Below are positions 1 to 5,303 of a stretch of 7,370 nt of DNA, piece after piece (within the stretch, counting starts at the first letter, position 1; each line of letters opens with the position of its first letter). Position numbers and translations under genes: made by a program. Below the pieces are notes generated by a model, which did not search any database, was not told the origin of the DNA, and was given only the letters and a program-made list of their open reading frames with translations. Source of the DNA: an uncultured Hungatella sp. Its GTDB lineage: Bacteria > Bacillota > Clostridia > Lachnospirales > Lachnospiraceae. The stretch lies in the NCBI GenBank assembly GCA_910588325.1, contig CAJUPP010000096.1, positions 3,293 to 10,662 of the forward strand. The letters are read 5' to 3'.

Positions 1-134
1 GAAACCGCATTCCCCAGAGTTCCCGGCTTATTCTTCCTCTCCACTCCGCTGGAAGTGCAAGCCACATCGTACTTTGCCGCATCCGCCAGCAAAGCCAGTT
101 TCTCCTGCATTCCCATCCCTTCCTGAATCAACAT
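1..134 (-). CDS. Putative DNA modification/repair radical SAM protein (N-terminal 44 codons, runs off left edge)
   Basis: Only the N-terminus is in the window; the gene continues beyond position 1. The reverse-strand translation contains MQEKLALLADAAKYDVAC followed by a TSSG and an ERKN stretch. This matches my memory of the start of the putative DNA modification/repair radical SAM family (the one linked to a uracil-DNA-glycosylase-like partner), whose members open with an EKL-x-ILADAAKYDVSC-SSG block before the radical SAM cysteines. Those cysteines (CxxxCxxC) would lie outside the window, so the enzyme class is inferred from the leader only. I chose the ATG at 134, with GGAGG (147-151) 12 nt upstream, which is a long spacing. 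In-frame ATGs at 116 and 110 are alternatives, and the one at 110 has an AGGAAGG-like site about 7 nt upstream. A strong promoter and a LexA-type box sit directly upstream, which fits a DNA-repair role. Confidence 0.72.
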   Translation of the reverse strand, partial: MLIQEGMGMQEKLALLADAAKYDVACTSSGVERKNKPGTLGNAV

Positions 135-159
135 ACCAAATCTTCGCCTCCAGAAAATA

Positions 160-171
160 GAACATGTGTTC
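160..171 (-). promoter_or_regulatory. LexA-type (SOS) operator
   Basis: The 12-mer GAACATGTGTTC (GAACACATGTTC on the coding strand) has the GAAC-N4-GTTC form of the Gram-positive LexA/DinR box. The flanking A and T extend the symmetry. Outer arms CAGAAAA (151-157) and TTTTCTG (172-178) form a further, slightly off-centre inverted repeat. The box lies just downstream of the predicted -10, over the expected start of transcription, and 25 nt before the chosen start codon, which is a standard repressor position. LexA binding is inferred from motif and placement. Confidence 0.75.
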
Positions 172-179
172 TTTTCTGT

Positions 180-208
180 ATTCTATCACACTCCTTCGAT
201 CCTTGCAA
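180..208 (-). promoter_or_regulatory. Sigma-A promoter of the radical SAM gene
   Basis: On the minus strand a -35 TTGCAA (203-208), a 17-bp spacer and a -10 TAGAAT (180-185) are present. The -10 is preceded by TGA, giving an extended -10 (TGnTAGAAT). Transcription should start near 173-174, immediately before or at the edge of the LexA-type box, giving a leader of about 40 nt. Confidence 0.75.
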
Positions 209-250
209 CATATATTTTTTTCTTTAAAACATCACCTGATAAATATGCTG

Positions 251-344
251 CTGTTTACTCCATGACGAATCACTCCGCTGATTCGTCATGAGCCAATGCT
301 GTTACGAGGCATATGCCGTTACGTTCACATTGTCCTGTAAACAG
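251..344. repeat. Nested palindromic element, candidate dispersed repeat (REP/MITE-like)
   Basis: This 94-bp segment is packed with symmetry. Terminal 8-bp inverted repeats CTGTTTAC (251-258) and GTAAACAG (337-344) enclose a perfect 12-bp stem, CATGACGAATCA (261-272) with TGATTCGTCATG (279-290) around a 6-nt loop. They also enclose a 10-bp palindrome GGCATATGCC (308-317), flanked by near-adjacent direct repeats GTTACG (301-306 and 318-323). There is no open reading frame of its own and no T-run after the stem on either strand, so it does not look like a normal intrinsic terminator. Its left part fills the gap after the symporter gene. Its right end covers the symporter stop codon and last codons. 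The repeat nature cannot be shown from one copy. Confidence 0.5.
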
Positions 345-1656
345 TAACATAAATATTATAAAATCCCGTCAAAGTCACAATTCCCACCAAAACCGGTGTC
401 AGATACCGTATGCAGATAATCCACAATTTTTTCACCTTAAAGGTAAGCCCATCCCGCTCAATTTCATCAACCAGATATTCCGGATGCCATTTCCACCCAA
501 CATAATAACACATTGTAATCCCTCCAAAAGGCAGCAGAATATTATCTGTAAGCATTCCCACAAAATCAAATACACTGTAATTCAAGATCTGAACCTGCCC
601 TAAAGCACCAAAGGACAGTGCACTGGGAATCCCTAAAATAAAAATAGCCGTTCCAATTATCAATGTGGCTTTTTTTCTGGGCAGCCTCATCGTATCAATG
701 GCAAATGACACCGACACCTCCAAAAGGGCAATCGCGCTGGTAACCGCTGCAAAGAAAACCAGAATAAAGAATAGGCATGCAAATATCTCTCCTCCGGCAA
801 TGGCAGAAAACACCTTGGGCAGCGTTCCGAAAATCAGTCCCGGCCCCTGTCCCGGCTCCAAGTTAAAGGCAAACACTGCCGGAAAAATCGCAATTCCTGC
901 CAGAACCGCAATCAAAGTATCCAATCCTGCCACAGACAAACAGCTTCTTGGAATATTTTCTTTCTCACCCAGATAACTTCCATAGGTAATCGTAATTCCC
1001 ATACACAGGCTTAAGGAATAGAATACCTGGCCAAGAGCTCCGCTGATGGAATTTAAACTAAACTTGGAGAAATCCGGTGTAAACATAAATTCCAACCCCT
1101 TCCCGGCTCCCGGAAGAGTCACGCTGCGCCCGATAATTACCAAGAGCAAAACAAACAGCAGAGGCATCATAATCTTACTTGCCTTCTCAATTCCGCCGAT
1201 TCCAAAATAGCACACCCCAGTCGTAATTGCCATAAACACCAAATGCCACAATATTGGTTCACTGCTGCCGATAAACCCATCAAAATCTACCGGCGCTGCC
1301 ATAGTCGTTCCATAGCTGACAATATATTTGATAATCCATCCGCCGATCACACTATAATAGGATAAGATAATAAATGCTGCCAGCACTCCAAAAATCCCTA
1401 CAATCCTTGCATGAGGATCAATATCTCCATATGCCTGTACCGGATCATGCCTGGTCTTCCGTCCCAGAGACATCTCCGTAATCATCACCGGAAGTCCCAG
1501 AACCACAATAAAAAAGAGGTAGGCAATCAAAAATGGAAAACCGCCATTCCTTCCCATAAGGTAAGGAAACTTCCATAGATTTCCCAAACCAATTGCCGCC
1601 CCGGCCGTCGCCATAATAAATCCCAGTTTACTTGCCCACTGTGTTTTCGTTCTCAT
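325..1656 (-). CDS. Sodium-dependent transporter, NSS/SNF family
   Basis: This is a 443-residue polytopic membrane protein of the neurotransmitter:sodium symporter family (LeuT fold), expected to co-import an amino acid or related amine with Na+. Its length fits the short, 11-helix bacterial type. Family landmarks by position: the unwound first helix with GAAIGLGNLWKFPY (residues 19-32), the TM3 tyrosines Y100/Y101 before a GGW, the TM6 segment GQVFYSLSLCMGITITYGSY (209-228) matching LeuT's G-Q-x-F-F-x-L-S-L block, and T306-S307 in TM8 where LeuT has its Na2-site Thr-Ser. LeuT's Asn21 position appears as Ala here. The ATG at 1656 is preceded by AAAGGA (1664-1669) at 7 nt and by a near-consensus promoter. 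It is flanked by the antiporter terminator, so it is probably monocistronic. The substrate cannot be told from sequence. The final codons lie in the palindromic element at 251-344. Confidence 0.95.
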   Translation of the reverse strand: MRTKTQWASKLGFIMATAGAAIGLGNLWKFPYLMGRNGGFPFLIAYLFFIVVLGLPVMITEMSLGRKTRHDPVQAYGDIDPHARIVGIFGVLAAFIILSYYSVIGGWIIKYIVSYGTTMAAPVDFDGFIGSSEPILWHLVFMAITTGVCYFGIGGIEKASKIMMPLLFVLLLVIIGRSVTLPGAGKGLEFMFTPDFSKFSLNSISGALGQVFYSLSLCMGITITYGSYLGEKENIPRSCLSVAGLDTLIAVLAGIAIFPAVFAFNLEPGQGPGLIFGTLPKVFSAIAGGEIFACLFFILVFFAAVTSAIALLEVSVSFAIDTMRLPRKKATLIIGTAIFILGIPSALSFGALGQVQILNYSVFDFVGMLTDNILLPFGGITMCYYVGWKWHPEYLVDEIERDGLTFKVKKLWIICIRYLTPVLVGIVTLTGFYNIYVTVYRTM

Positions 1657-1730
1657 TTTCAGATCCTTTCTGCTCCTTTATTTCTATTCTATTTTCTTAT
1701 ACTTCATATAACCAAATGTTATGGTATATT

Positions 1731-1759
1731 ATTATATCTCATTTTCATATGGCGGGCAA
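1731..1759 (-). promoter_or_regulatory. Sigma-A promoter of the NSS transporter gene
   Basis: On the minus strand there is a -35 TTGCCC (1754-1759), a 17-bp spacer and a perfect -10 TATAAT (1731-1736). Transcription would start around 1724, giving an AT-rich leader of about 68 nt. A small inverted repeat, ATAAC-N5-GTTAT (1708-1722), lies at the start of the transcript and could be an operator, but it is too short to assign. Confidence 0.75.
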
Positions 1760-1809
1760 TAGATTTCATCCAAAATACGATTAATTATGCCGTTTTTCTC
1801 TTAAAACCC

Positions 1810-1846
1810 AAAAACTGCCTGAGTCCCCCTAAAGTTCCTCAGACAG
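1810..1846 (-). terminator. Intrinsic terminator overlapping the antiporter stop codon
   Basis: On the minus strand the arm CTGTCTGAG (1846-1838) pairs with CTCAGGCAG (1823-1815) through nine positions with one G-U wobble, followed by TTTTT (1814-1810), GGG and a further TTTT. The 5' arm is the coding sequence for L-S-E near the antiporter C-terminus, and the TAG stop (1829-1831) is in the loop. It closes the phosphodiesterase-MgtC-antiporter transcription unit and insulates the NSS promoter. Confidence 0.8.
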
Positions 1847-2422
1847 CTCCTGTTCATGCTTCTCCTTTTGCACGGATTTCTTTTTCTTCTTCTTGCGCCG
1901 GTTTTTCCCAGGCTTATTCTCCCGTTCTACATCATAATCATCACGCTCATCGACGCCTTTATTATACTCATGAAGTTCCGGCAGCCCTATCACATACTCA
2001 TCCCCATCATCATGGTATTCCTCATGCTCCCCAAAGATTTCTTCGGATTCCTTCTCCCCACCCCTGTCCTCCTCCAAACCATCTTTCTCAGAACTTGCCT
2101 CTCCGGATTCCTCCTCCCAACTTTCCTCTCCAGATAACTTTTTCTTCTTCTTTTTTCTCCTTCTCTGCCCTAAAGCCTTCCTTTCCCCACACTTCCTGGG
2201 TTCATCAGAAGCCACATCCTGTGCCGTCTCACTCTCCTGTCCATCCGAATCCTCTTCTAAAATTCGGCCTTCCGTCTCAGAACATTCCTCTGCAGAATGT
2301 TCCTCTTCCATGTGTTCTTCTTTTGTGTGTTCCTCCTGAGAATGCTCCTCCCCTGTGTCCTCTTCCTGATGCCTGTCATCCTCTTCCTGTATCTTTTCTT
2401 CCTCCTGTACCTCGATCATATC
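1829..2422 (-). other. Low-complexity acidic/polybasic tail of the antiporter
   Basis: This part encodes residues about 405-601. It opens with an acidic stretch (EVQEEEKIQEEDD), then the EEHxx repeats, a mixed acidic part, a first basic run R491-R493 plus K494-K499, another acidic stretch rich in His and Tyr (for example H537, H541, H555), a second basic run R579-R580 plus K581-K586, and a short acidic end. It has no membrane segment and should be cytoplasmic and disordered. It is read in frame with the antiporter to a stop inside a terminator, so it is a real extension and not readthrough into another gene. Confidence 0.85.
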
Positions 2423-3634
2423 CCTCAGATTCTTACCCGGAATACTTCCCGACAGAAACAAAGCCGCCTTAGCACTGATAGGTCCGATCATCTCATAGAG
2501 CACAGAAGACGACAAAATAATCGCCAGCATCAAATCCCCAGTCTCTGAAGGAAGAATTCTCTGCCCCAAAAATGCAAGGCCAATGGCCACTCCTGCCTGC
2601 GGAATCAGCGCAAGCCCCATATAATTGCGGATCTCCCTGCTGGTTCCTGTCAGCTGACAGCTTAAATAAGTCCCCAGATATTTCCCTGCAATTCTGATAA
2701 GAAAATATGCCACGCCGATTGCTCCTACGGTTGTCAATGCAGTTAAATCCAGGTTCATACCCGACACAATAAAAAAGATAGACATAATCGGCGGCGTAAA
2801 GTTGTTAATCTGTCGAAACAATTTCTTATCTCTGGTCAGGTTGATATAAACGGCTCCAAATACCATACACGACAACAGCGGCGAAACATCCACAATCGCA
2901 CACAGCCCTGAAATCCCAAGCAGCATAGCTATGGCAAGGATCAGGCGGTTGTCACGGCTCCTGGCCGGAATCAAAAGTCTGCTTAAAAAATAACCGCAGA
3001 AAACTCCCACTGCAATAAATATAAAATTGTATACAACCGGAATCACAATATCGCTGACCGACAGAGTCCCCGATGCCGAACCGTTAATCACAGCCGACAC
3101 AATACTGAATGCCAGAAGACAAACGACATCATCCAGCGCCACAATCTGAAGCAGCGTGTTGACAAACTCTCCCTTCGCTTTATACTGATTGATAGTCATC
3201 ATTGTGCTGGCCGGAGCCGTAGCCGTGGCGATGGCTCCCAGAATCAGGGCAAATCCCCAATCCAGACCAAACAGCACCTTTAAAAGAAGGGTCACCAAAA
3301 TACCGGCCACCAGAGCCTCGCTGAATGTAATCACAATAATCCGTTTTCCTGTCTTCATGATGACTTCTTTTTTAAAGAACTTGCCAACACCGAAAGCAAT
3401 AAATGCAAGTGCTATGTCGCTGATAAATCCCATAGACCCAATCATATCATGAGGAATGAAATCCAGACAGCAGGGTCCGATTAAAATCCCTGCCAGAATA
3501 TAGCCGCTTACCTTCGGCATATTCAACGTATTGGTAAGTCTGGTCATAATGAATCCGGAAAACAAAATAATTGAAAGAACCAGAAGTATTTTCGTCTCCT
3601 GGTTCAACTGTTGAATAAACTGCAGCACATCCAC
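1829..3634 (-). CDS. Cation:proton antiporter (CPA2 type) with a long charged C-terminal tail
   Basis: The predicted membrane antiporter has 601 residues. Residues 1-395 form the usual multi-helix Na+(K+)/H+ exchanger domain. ATATAPAS (136-143) sits in the first discontinuous helix, the paired aspartates D168-D169 fall in a VALDDVV context (the DD signature linked to electrogenic exchange), K318 in RIAGKYLG matches the TM10 lysine of NapA-like proteins, and IPQAGVAIGLA (344-354) is a conserved late-helix block. Residues about 405-601 are a hydrophilic extension very rich in Glu/Asp, with EEHxx repeats and two Arg/Lys runs, and with no KTN/RCK nucleotide-binding fold that I can recognise. The start is GTG at 3634: AGAGGG is 8 nt upstream, an in-frame TGA lies five codons before it, and the nearby ATG at 3636 is in another frame. 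It is 51 bp after the MgtC gene, with no terminator between. The transported ion is not determinable. Confidence 0.92.
   Translation of the reverse strand: MDVLQFIQQLNQETKILLVLSIILFSGFIMTRLTNTLNMPKVSGYILAGILIGPCCLDFIPHDMIGSMGFISDIALAFIAFGVGKFFKKEVIMKTGKRIIVITFSEALVAGILVTLLLKVLFGLDWGFALILGAIATATAPASTMMTINQYKAKGEFVNTLLQIVALDDVVCLLAFSIVSAVINGSASGTLSVSDIVIPVVYNFIFIAVGVFCGYFLSRLLIPARSRDNRLILAIAMLLGISGLCAIVDVSPLLSCMVFGAVYINLTRDKKLFRQINNFTPPIMSIFFIVSGMNLDLTALTTVGAIGVAYFLIRIAGKYLGTYLSCQLTGTSREIRNYMGLALIPQAGVAIGLAFLGQRILPSETGDLMLAIILSSSVLYEMIGPISAKAALFLSGSIPGKNLRDMIEVQEEEKIQEEDDRHQEEDTGEEHSQEEHTKEEHMEEEHSAEECSETEGRILEEDSDGQESETAQDVASDEPRKCGERKALGQRRRKKKKKKLSGEESWEEESGEASSEKDGLEEDRGGEKESEEIFGEHEEYHDDGDEYVIGLPELHEYNKGVDERDDYDVERENKPGKNRRKKKKKKSVQKEKHEQELSEEL
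2285..2350 (-). repeat. Pentapeptide EEHxx tandem repeat in the antiporter tail
   Basis: Residues 429-448 read EEHSQ, EEHTK, EEHME, EEHSA and are followed by EEC. This is a 15-bp period repeated four times with a partial fifth copy. The codons differ between copies, so it is an aged or selected repeat and not a fresh slippage product. Regularly spaced histidines among glutamates could bind divalent metal or sense pH, but that is conjecture. Confidence 0.8.
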
Positions 3635-3685
3635 ATCAAAAACCCTCTTTCAGCTTTTCCACCCGTTATTTTTTTATCAATTTCT

Positions 3686-4378
3686 TTAGATAGTATACTT
3701 CACAAACAGAATTCCGTCAATCTTTTCCAGATATTTTGTGACCTCTTCACGGCTCCTGTGATTCTTATCGCAAAGGCTTATAACCACCTTCTGAAAAGAC
3801 TCCGCATTCTGCTCCATCCGCATCTCCCCCATCTGAATTCCTATGGACAAAAGTTCCTGGGCAACCCGGCTGATTTTTACGTTCTCCTCCATCTCCACAT
3901 AGAAACGAAACCATTCATCATCATTAATCAAATGATATTCCAGCTGTCTTAAACGGGTCATAATCAGAAAAACTGCGGAGGTAGCCACGATTCCTGCCTC
4001 GTAGAAACCGATTCCTATACTTAAACCGATACAGGCAGATGTCCATAGTCCTGCCGCCGTAGTCAGCCCTCTGATCTTCGTCTTTCCGGCTATAATAATA
4101 CTTCCTGCTCCCAGAAAACCGATACCACTGACTACCTGCGCTCCAAGACGAGCAGGATCACCTGTCTGAAAATGAATAAACATATATTGGCCTGTCATCA
4201 TAACCATAGTAGCTCCCATACATACCAGCATATACGTCCTCATACCGGCCGCCTGATGGGCCCTTCCACGTTCCACCCCAATGGCCCCTCCGCAGACCAT
4301 GGATAAGAAAATCCGGATAATAATAGAGACCAGATTCAAATCTTCTAAATATCCTGTAACCTGTCCTATTGCTCCCAT
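3686..4378 (-). CDS. MgtC/SapB family membrane protein
   Basis: This 230-residue protein has an N-terminal membrane domain and a soluble C-terminal domain, the usual MgtC family layout and length. Family blocks: CGGAIGVERGRAHQAAGMRTYMLV (about 29-52), GAQVVSGIGFLGAGSII (79-95) and IRGLTTAAGLWTSACIGLSIG (102-122), then one more hydrophobic helix to about residue 140. Residues about 155-230 form a small alpha/beta domain resembling the ACT-like MgtC C-terminal domain. In Salmonella MgtC the family is linked to low Mg2+, acid stress, inhibition of F1Fo ATPase and phosphate control, but most homologues have no known function, so the exact role here is open. The ATG at 4378 has GAGGTG (4389-4394) 10 nt upstream. 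It lies 39 bp after the phosphodiesterase gene and 51 bp before the antiporter, so it is probably co-transcribed with both. Confidence 0.92.
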   Translation of the reverse strand: MGAIGQVTGYLEDLNLVSIIIRIFLSMVCGGAIGVERGRAHQAAGMRTYMLVCMGATMVMMTGQYMFIHFQTGDPARLGAQVVSGIGFLGAGSIIIAGKTKIRGLTTAAGLWTSACIGLSIGIGFYEAGIVATSAVFLIMTRLRQLEYHLINDDEWFRFYVEMEENVKISRVAQELLSIGIQMGEMRMEQNAESFQKVVISLCDKNHRSREEVTKYLEKIDGILFVKYTI

Positions 4379-4417
4379 CTCACTATTTCACCTCATCTTT
4401 TATCCAATATCAGGCTG

Positions 4418-5152
4418 TTAGTTCTTTCCGTCCAATTCCTTTAGCACTCTTGCCGTCATATCCGGATAGTTGCCGATGACCGTATCCACGCCTTTGGCAT
4501 ACAGATCACGCACCTGCTCCTCTGTATTTACGGTCCATGTATTGATCATGATTCCCTCTGCCTTCGCTTCATCCACAATCTCTTTCCGAAGCTGAACTAC
4601 GGAAGGATGATAACATGCCACGCCGTGGGATTTCGTGTACTTGCCTGCATCATATATCCAGGTATCGCTTAAGAAACCATATACCAGCTCCGGAGCTATG
4701 GCCTTCATCTTCATTACGCTGTAATGATTGAAGCTGGAAATAATGATTCTGTCCTCCAAATGGTATTCTTTAATCAGTTCATATACCTTTTCTTCAATTC
4801 CCGGATACTCATTGATTCCTGTCTTAAGCTCAATGTTTGTAACAATCAAAGAATCTTTTACCAGTTCAAAATATTCCTTTAAAGTAGGAATGGGATTCAA
4901 TCCCATCTTTCCCCTGTAAATATAAGAAGCGTCCAGTTTTCTCAAGCTTTCCAGGGTATAAGATGCCACCAGCCCCTTGCCGTCCGTGGTCCTGTCCACA
5001 CTCTCATCATGAATAATCACAAGTTCCTTATCTCTGGTCAGCTGTACGTCCAGCTCAATGCCGTCTACCCCTTCCTCCAACGCCTTCTGAAAAGCCAATA
5101 TGGTATTCTCCGGATATTTCCCGCTGAAGCCGCGGTGCGCAAAATTCTTCAT
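4418..5152 (-). CDS. Glycerophosphodiester phosphodiesterase (UgpQ-like, cytosolic)
   Basis: At 244 residues this is the length of the bacterial cytosolic GDPD family, which hydrolyses deacylated phospholipid head-group diesters to sn-glycerol-3-phosphate and an alcohol. The TIM-barrel catalytic set is complete: H6-R7-G8, E15-N16, the metal ligands E33 and D35 in GIELDVQ, the second catalytic histidine H48 in IIHDE, D53-R54-T55-T56, P89-T90-L91, E108-K110 in NIELKTG, W206 in NTWTVN and the terminal GVDTVIGNYPD block. There is no signal peptide or membrane helix, so it acts on imported substrate. The start is ATG 5152 with a perfect AGGAGG (5161-5166) at 8 nt. It follows the UgpB-like gene by 151 bp, matching the ugp plan in which the phosphodiesterase comes with the transporter. 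No convincing promoter of its own was found. Confidence 0.95.
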   Translation of the reverse strand: MKNFAHRGFSGKYPENTILAFQKALEEGVDGIELDVQLTRDKELVIIHDESVDRTTDGKGLVASYTLESLRKLDASYIYRGKMGLNPIPTLKEYFELVKDSLIVTNIELKTGINEYPGIEEKVYELIKEYHLEDRIIISSFNHYSVMKMKAIAPELVYGFLSDTWIYDAGKYTKSHGVACYHPSVVQLRKEIVDEAKAEGIMINTWTVNTEEQVRDLYAKGVDTVIGNYPDMTARVLKELDGKN

Positions 5153-5198
5153 GATAAAATCCTCCTAGTTTAATGTATATCACGCCTGTCAAATCGTT

Positions 5199-5224
5199 GG
5201 GAAAACATTCTAAACATGCTTCCC
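5199..5224 (-). other. Weak imperfect hairpin in the phosphodiesterase leader
   Basis: GGGAA (5199-5203) and TTCCC (5220-5224) form 5-bp outer arms, with a CAT/ATG pairing inside and an AAACAT direct repeat between them. It lies 47-72 nt upstream of the phosphodiesterase start. No T-run follows. It might be an operator or a leader structure, but it is short enough to be chance. Confidence 0.25.
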
Positions 5225-5253
5225 ATTTAGCCTTCCTGCATATGAATATGGAA

Positions 5254-5287
5254 CGGCGGACAAAACAACTGCCGTTTGTGCCCGCCG
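5254..5287 (-). terminator. GC-rich intercistronic hairpin after the binding-protein gene (weak terminator or stabiliser)
   Basis: On the minus strand CGGCGGGCACAAA (5287-5275) pairs with TTTTGTCCGCCG (5265-5254), 12 pairs with one G-U and a bulged C, around a 9-nt loop. It starts 17 nt after the UgpB-like stop codons (TAA followed by TAG). What follows is TTCCATATTC and not a U-run, so termination would be weak. Such hairpins after binding-protein genes often protect the upstream mRNA and lower downstream expression. Which it does here is inference. Confidence 0.45.
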
Positions 5288-5303
5288 CTTAAAATTCTAA
5301 CTA

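Noticed and set aside
261..290. 12-bp stem-loop considered as the terminator of the NSS gene
   Set aside because: No T-run follows on either strand and the stem is only about half GC. It is better explained as part of the palindromic element.
1657..1828. Possible riboswitch or small RNA in the leader before the NSS gene
   Set aside because: The leader after the predicted start is only about 68 nt, AT-rich and without strong stems. I see only a promoter and a ribosome site.
2095..2472. Plus-strand proline/serine-rich open frame
   Set aside because: It is the complement of the Glu-rich antiporter tail (GAG/GAA codons read as CTC/TTC), with no ribosome site. It is a composition shadow.
3614..3636. 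ATG at 3636 as the antiporter start
   Set aside because: It is in a different frame (ATG TGG ATG TGC). The antiporter frame begins with GTG at 3634, with an in-frame TGA five codons upstream.
5187..5192. Perfect TTGACA on the minus strand upstream of the phosphodiesterase
   Set aside because: At 16-18 bp spacing there is no -10, and a start of transcription there would remove the AGGAGG site. It is probably chance.
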